This document shows positions 17,409 through 20,866 of a stretch of 20,866 nucleotides of DNA, piece by piece; the stretch's first letter is position 1, and each line of letters opens with the position of its first letter. The notes below the pieces were generated by a model, which saw only the letters and a list, made by a program, of their open reading frames with translations, was not told where the DNA came from and did not search any database. Origin of the DNA: Elysia marginata (Eukaryota; Mollusca; Gastropoda; Plakobranchidae); contig BMAT01004494.1 of the NCBI GenBank assembly GCA_019649035.1, forward strand, positions 1 to 20,866. Direction: 5' to 3'. The position numbers were made by a program, and so were the translations under genes.

Positions 17409-17422
17409 CATTCATATGAATG
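17409..17422. promoter_or_regulatory. 14-bp perfect palindrome, possible operator
   Basis: CATTCATATGAATG is its own reverse complement. It lies between the divergent ksgA and enoyl-CoA hydratase-family genes, 40 bases upstream of the ksgA start and about 40 bases upstream of the plus-strand -7 element. Its size and position suit a dimeric transcription factor that could act on either gene. There is no tail of T residues or GC-rich stem to suggest a terminator. The palindrome is seen directly; the role is inferred. Confidence 0.35.
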
Positions 17423-17461
17423 CAGTTGTTTTATCTTTACAAAGAAAAGCCAGTATTTTAA

Positions 17462-17469
17462 TACTTTTG
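17462..17469 (+). promoter_or_regulatory. Candidate -7 promoter element for the enoyl-CoA hydratase-family gene
   Basis: TACTTTTG matches TAnnTTTG exactly and points toward the gene starting at 17511. It predicts a transcription start near 17475 and a leader of about 35 bases. TTTAC at 17436-17440, 21 bases upstream, is a poor -33 candidate. Confidence 0.45.
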
Positions 17470-17510
17470 TATTTTCCCTTTAGGGTAGTTTTTTTTAAAA
17501 CATTTAGATT

Positions 17511-18272
17511 TTGAAGTTTAAAGAGTCACTTTATGTAAATACTGAAAAAGAGATTACTACTATTGAGTTTGGTAGTATTGATTCCAATTCTTTTTCGAGC
17601 AGTCTTTTGGACAGGCTAAAAGATGCTTTTTTGGAGACTTCTGAAAATGCAGATTCCAAAGCCATATTACTGAAAAGTGAAGGTAAAAAAGTATTTTCTG
17701 CCGGAGCATCTCTAAAAGAGTTGTCCGGTGTGAGTACCAAAGAGCAGGCGTACCATTTTTTTTCTCGTTTTGCAGCTGTCATTAGCGCGATGCGACAGTG
17801 CAAAAAAGTTATTTTAGCGAGGGTTCAGGGGAAGAGTGTTGGGGGGGCTTTGGGGCTTATCAGTGCTTGTGATTATGTGTTTTCCAATGAAGGCTCTTCT
17901 TTAAAACTCTCTGAGTTGGCAGTAGGGATAGGACCTTTTGTTATTGCGCCACCTTTGGTGGGAAAAATTGGGCGTGCGGCTTTTTCCGAATTGACCTTTG
18001 ACCCGACAAGTTGGAAAAGTGCTTATTGGGCTCAGGGGAAGGGGTTATTCAACAAAGTGATGGAAACGGTTAGCGATATGGATAGTGAGATGGAGTGGTT
18101 TTTGTCAAAATTATCATCATATGATAGAGAGGCGTTAAAAAATACTAAGCAAATAATTTGGCAAAATGAACAAAAATGGGAGCAACAGCTCTACGAAAAT
18201 GCGAAAATTTCAGCGAGATTATTGCTTTCGGACTTCTCCCAAAGAAGTCTGAAAAAATTTAAAGACAACTAA
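17511..18272 (+). CDS. Enoyl-CoA hydratase/isomerase (crotonase) family protein
   Basis: The 253-residue product belongs to the crotonase superfamily, whose members act on acyl-CoA thioesters through an oxyanion hole. Visible marks are FSAGASLKEL (62-71; usually AGADL, so D is S here) and GKSVGGALGLISACD (107-121). In the latter, the first catalytic glutamate of classical hydratases is glycine (G115). The segment LKLSELAVGIGPFVIAPPLV (131-150) keeps the second glutamate (E135). Relatives in Bacteroidota are often labelled methylglutaconyl-CoA hydratase, but with one glutamate the reaction is uncertain. The start is TTG at 17511: an in-frame TAG lies at 17505-17507 and there is no early ATG. 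It is a single-gene unit, divergent from ksgA and convergent with the MATE gene. Confidence 0.85.
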   Translation: MKFKESLYVNTEKEITTIEFGSIDSNSFSSSLLDRLKDAFLETSENADSKAILLKSEGKKVFSAGASLKELSGVSTKEQAYHFFSRFAAVISAMRQCKKVILARVQGKSVGGALGLISACDYVFSNEGSSLKLSELAVGIGPFVIAPPLVGKIGRAAFSELTFDPTSWKSAYWAQGKGLFNKVMETVSDMDSEMEWFLSKLSSYDREALKNTKQIIWQNEQKWEQQLYENAKISARLLLSDFSQRSLKKFKDN

Positions 18273-18326
18273 TTTTTTAAGTTGCCCATTCCCTTAACCT
18301 CCTGTTAAACAAATCATAGGAGAGAT

Positions 18327-19709
18327 TTAGGCTTTTGGAATATGTAAAAGAAGCTTTTTAGACAAGAGGTTGAACCTAAAAAATAAGGTGATAGAAGATA
18401 TTGCTAACCCAACCAAAAAACCAATCCATATGCCAATAGTTTTTAGCCCCCAATCTACAGCGAGTAAATAGCAAGTGGGAATGCCGATAATACAGTAGGA
18501 GATAAATGTGGTAATGGTGGGAAATGTAATATCCTGAAGACCTCTTAGTGCGCCAAGTATAACAGCTTGAAGCCCGTCGAAAATTTGAAAAAATGCTGAT
18601 ATTAACAAGAGTTTTGAGGCAGTTTCTATAACAACACTATTGTCTAACATATTTAAGGTAGAATTTTCATCTAAATAGATGGTCGGCAACCAGTTTCTCA
18701 AAATGGCAAGAGATAAGGCGAGAATAATATCCAACGCGAATATTAGCAGGAATACAGAAAAGGCAACACGCCTTAGATTCTCAAAGTTTCTGATACCCAT
18801 TTGATGGCTCACCCTTATCATGGCTACTGTTGCCAACCCCATGGCGACCATATAGGTCATACTAGAGAGGTTAAGTACTATTTGATTTGCCGCCTGAGGA
18901 TTTTTTCCAAAGGTGCCACTGATCCAAATGGCAGATGCGAAAAATAAGACTTCAAATGTCATTTGTAAAGAGGTGGGGATGCCTTGCCTTATAATGTTCA
19001 TGGCTATAGAACGCTCAGATTTGAAGAGATTGAACCCTTTGGCGTATGCCCCAAATACAGGGGTTTTAAAAAAGAAAAGTAGCAAGACTGCGACCATAAT
19101 TGAGCGGGAAATTAAGGTGCCAATAGCAGCTCCTTCAATTCCCAATTTTGGGAAACCGTAATGTCCGAATATCAGAAGGTAGTTTATAGCAATGTTTGAG
19201 ATGTTGCCAACAATGGTCGCATACATAGGATATTTGGTAAGGGACAATCCGTCAGAAAACTGTTTTAGCGATTGAAATACAACTAGTGGTATGAGCGATA
19301 TAGCCACTAGATTGATATAACTTTCTGCTAATTCTACAACCTCATAGGTTTGATTCATATGGCGCATCAAGGGTTTTGAAAGTATTGTTATTGCTACCAA
19401 AATGATGCCTAATGAAAAACATATCCGCAAGCTGTTTTGTAAAATCTTCCTCCCTCTCTCATAGTTTTTTTTGGCATTGGCTTTGGAAGTTAGGGGGGTA
19501 ATGGCAAATGAAAAGCCAGTACCAAGTGCTATGGCAAGGAGGATATAGCTGTTCCCGAGAGAGACTGCTGCCAACTCTGCCGTTCCCAACTGTCCCACCA
19601 TCACATTGTCTGCAAAAGCGACAAAGGTATGTCCAAAAAGTCCCATAATGACGGGATACGCTAAAACTACATTGTATCGAAAATCTTTTGCCAGTTTAGA
19701 AGTATCCAT
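18327..19709 (-). CDS. MATE family efflux transporter
   Basis: MATE transporters export cationic compounds, drugs or metabolites by Na+ or H+ antiport across the inner membrane. The product is 460 residues from ATG 19709, the normal length, with about 12 hydrophobic segments in two halves. Family marks include the N-terminal YPVIMGLFGHTFVAFADNVM stretch near transmembrane helix 1, MVGQLGTAELAAVSLG after it, and GATRG-like ALRGLQD late in the second half. A TTG at 19715 directly after the def stop would add two residues; I prefer the ATG. It follows def by 6 bases and is the last gene of the ruvX-def-MATE operon. The substrate cannot be inferred. Confidence 0.92.
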   Translation of the reverse strand: MDTSKLAKDFRYNVVLAYPVIMGLFGHTFVAFADNVMVGQLGTAELAAVSLGNSYILLAIALGTGFSFAITPLTSKANAKKNYERGRKILQNSLRICFSLGIILVAITILSKPLMRHMNQTYEVVELAESYINLVAISLIPLVVFQSLKQFSDGLSLTKYPMYATIVGNISNIAINYLLIFGHYGFPKLGIEGAAIGTLISRSIMVAVLLLFFFKTPVFGAYAKGFNLFKSERSIAMNIIRQGIPTSLQMTFEVLFFASAIWISGTFGKNPQAANQIVLNLSSMTYMVAMGLATVAMIRVSHQMGIRNFENLRRVAFSVFLLIFALDIILALSLAILRNWLPTIYLDENSTLNMLDNSVVIETASKLLLISAFFQIFDGLQAVILGALRGLQDITFPTITTFISYCIIGIPTCYLLAVDWGLKTIGIWIGFLVGLAISSITLFFRFNLLSKKLLLHIPKA

Positions 19710-19715
19710 TTTCAA

Positions 19716-20291
19716 TTATTTGGCAAATACCATTTCGAAATCATTGTCTATATTGCCTTTTTGGATATTCTCAAGCTTTTTTTTCAAAACCCTGCGTTTG
19801 AATGCAGATATTTTGTCGGTAAATAAAATACCTTCTAAATGGTCATACTCGTGTTGTATAATTCTCGCTACAATACCCTTAAATACCTCTGTTTTTGAAT
19901 TGCCTATTTCATCTCGGTAGTTTAGTTTGATTAGCTCTTGCCGAGATATATCCTCCCTTATATTAGGGATGCTGAGGCATCCTTCTTCATAATTCCACTC
20001 ATCACCTGTCTCCTCTATTATTCTAGGGTTTATAAATGTCCGCTTGAAGGTGTAGAGAAAGTCTCTCTCTCTTTCAGAATAACTTTCGTCTTGTGAAAAG
20101 GGAGACGCATCTACCACAAATATCCGTAAAGATTTCCCTATTTGGGGTGCAGCCAAGCCCACTCCGTTCGCGTGTTTCATAGTTTCAAACATATCAGAAA
20201 CCAAACCTTTAAGAAATCCCTCATCGGGGTCAACATCTTTTGCCTTGACTCTCAAAATGGGGTTTCCATAGGCATATATGGGTAAAATCAT
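19716..20291 (-). CDS. def: Peptide deformylase
   Basis: Peptide deformylase removes the formyl group from the N-terminal methionine of nascent proteins in the cytoplasm, using a bound metal ion, usually Fe2+. The 191-residue product has all three family motifs: GVGLAAPQ (43-50), EGCLS (103-107, metal ligand C105) and HEYDH (147-151, both histidine ligands and the catalytic glutamate). An insertion around 63-82 (SPFSQDESYSERERDFLY) is common in homologues from this phylum. The ATG overlaps the ruvX stop by 4 bases (ATGA), indicating translational coupling. The enzyme should be functional. Confidence 0.97.
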   Translation of the reverse strand: MILPIYAYGNPILRVKAKDVDPDEGFLKGLVSDMFETMKHANGVGLAAPQIGKSLRIFVVDASPFSQDESYSERERDFLYTFKRTFINPRIIEETGDEWNYEEGCLSIPNIREDISRQELIKLNYRDEIGNSKTEVFKGIVARIIQHEYDHLEGILFTDKISAFKRRVLKKKLENIQKGNIDNDFEMVFAK

Positions 20292-20710
20292 AGTGTGTTA
20301 GATTTTCTTTCCAAATAAGATTGCAAGATTATGGTCGCGCTAATTTGGTCAATCAGGCTTTTGTTTTGGCGCTGTATTTTTTTCGCTCCCATTTCATTCA
20401 GACTTTGAATCGCCATTTTGGAAGTAAATCTCTCATCCTCTCGTTCTACGGAAAGGAAAGGTAGAGCCTCATTTACCTGTTTAATGGCTTTGGCAATATT
20501 ATTTTCTATTTCAGAAATACCGCCGAGCAGACCGTTAGGTTTTCCAAAAACGATACTTTCTACTTTTTCTTTTTCACAATACGAGGACAGGAAATCAATT
20601 AAATCTCTTGGCGAGGTAGTACCTAATCCAGAGGCTATAATCCCGTCCTCATCGCTTACTGCAACGCCACACCTTTTTGCACCGTAATCTACTGCCAATA
20701 TTCTTCCCAT
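20288..20710 (-). CDS. ruvX: RuvX/YqgF family ribonuclease H-fold protein (putative pre-16S rRNA nuclease)
   Basis: YqgF is an RNase H-fold protein linked to processing of the 16S rRNA 5' end and also described as a Holliday junction resolvase. The 140-residue product shows ILAVDYGAKRCGVAVSD (4-20, first acidic residue D8), the FGKPNGLLGG loop (55-64, where PLNxxG is usual), DERFTS (92-97, acidic E93) and a final acidic D121 in LIDQISA. The catalytic acids are present, so it looks active. It is the first gene of the operon with def and the MATE gene. Its start is the only ATG near the conserved N-terminus. Confidence 0.94.
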   Translation of the reverse strand: MGRILAVDYGAKRCGVAVSDEDGIIASGLGTTSPRDLIDFLSSYCEKEKVESIVFGKPNGLLGGISEIENNIAKAIKQVNEALPFLSVEREDERFTSKMAIQSLNEMGAKKIQRQNKSLIDQISATIILQSYLERKSNTL

Positions 20711-20748
20711 AAGTATGACGCGAATATAAAGTTTTTACAATGGTCTTA

Positions 20749-20778
20749 AGGCAACTTTTCGTTCGGAGGCAACTTTTC
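20749..20778. repeat. 12-bp direct repeat upstream of ruvX
   Basis: AGGCAACTTTTC occurs at 20749-20760 and again at 20767-20778, a period of 18 bases. It lies in the 156-base region between ruvX and the right edge, just upstream of a plus-strand promoter-like octamer. On the minus strand each copy reads GAAAAGTTGCCT. Either orientation could be a tandem binding site. No function is known to me. Confidence 0.6.
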
Positions 20779-20793
20779 TAAATTTCTATACAT

Positions 20794-20801
20794 TACATTT
20801 G
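20794..20801 (+). promoter_or_regulatory. Candidate -7 promoter element pointing out of the right edge
   Basis: TACATTTG matches TAnnTTTG exactly and lies 15 bases after the second copy of the direct repeat, which would overlap the -33 region. It suggests that a plus-strand gene begins to the right of the window. No start codon with a long frame is visible before base 20866; an ATG at 20826 closes after four codons. Confidence 0.4.
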
Positions 20802-20866
20802 TATTTAATTTTACGGGGAAAGTCCATGAATTTTCTTTGAGACTAATTAAAAAAATATTTTTATCT

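Noticed and set aside
18273-18326. Terminator between the convergent crotonase and MATE genes
   Set aside because: TTAAC/GTTAA with a 5-base loop at about 18293-18307 has no GC-rich stem or proper T tract, so it is not supported.
1-20866. Novel defence, mobile or secondary-metabolite system
   Set aside because: All sizeable frames are assigned to core housekeeping families, and no transposase, integrase, toxin-antitoxin pair, CRISPR repeat or long unexplained stretch was found.

Overview
The window is a chromosomal segment of a fairly AT-rich bacterium, most probably a member of Bacteroidota and perhaps Flavobacteriales-like. Four observations support this. The protein families look typical of that phylum, for example the NFPY motif of KsgA and an EF-G of 709 residues. 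The str, S10 and spc ribosomal clusters form one block with no tuf after fusA. Most genes lack Shine-Dalgarno motifs and have A/T-rich leaders. Intergenic regions carry octamers matching the Bacteroidota -7 element TAnnTTTG. The genus cannot be told from the sequence alone.

Positions 1-13029 (minus strand) are one unbroken 25-gene run read from right to left: rpsL, rpsG, fusA, rpsJ, rplC, rplD, rplW, rplB, rpsS, rplV, rpsC, rplP, rpmC, rpsQ, rplN, rplX, rplE, rpsN, rpsH, rplF, rplR, rpsE, rpmD, rplO, and secY, which is cut by the left edge. The largest gap is 24 bases and several genes overlap. A single promoter upstream of rpsL, with a short leader containing a 6-bp hairpin, could serve the whole block. 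rpmD is short and starts with GTG, so it is easily missed.

Positions 13030-15205 (plus strand, divergent) hold a degraded dtd (D-aminoacyl-tRNA deacylase) pseudogene, a MazG-like nucleotide pyrophosphohydrolase gene and aroA, packed with gaps of 1-2 bases. The dtd remnant keeps its start, its stop and most of its peptide sequence, but spread over all three frames with eight frame changes. It has also lost residues of its active-site motifs.

Positions 15223-17368 (minus) hold ksgA overlapping mgtE. A divergent intergenic region with a 14-bp perfect palindrome separates ksgA from a plus-strand enoyl-CoA hydratase/isomerase-family gene (17511-18272, TTG start). Positions 18327-20710 (minus) hold ruvX, def and a MATE-family transporter gene in a tight operon. 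The last 156 bases contain no gene. They hold a 12-bp direct repeat and a promoter-like element pointing out of the right edge.

The genes are mostly core housekeeping: ribosome assembly and translation, protein export, peptide deformylation, rRNA methylation, chorismate synthesis, nucleotide hygiene, Mg2+ uptake and Holliday junction or rRNA processing. I saw no rRNA or tRNA gene, insertion sequence, CRISPR array, prophage or defence system. I do not think the window contains a new multi-gene system. Its most notable content is the freshly decayed dtd gene inside a live operon, plus several small regulatory-looking sequences.
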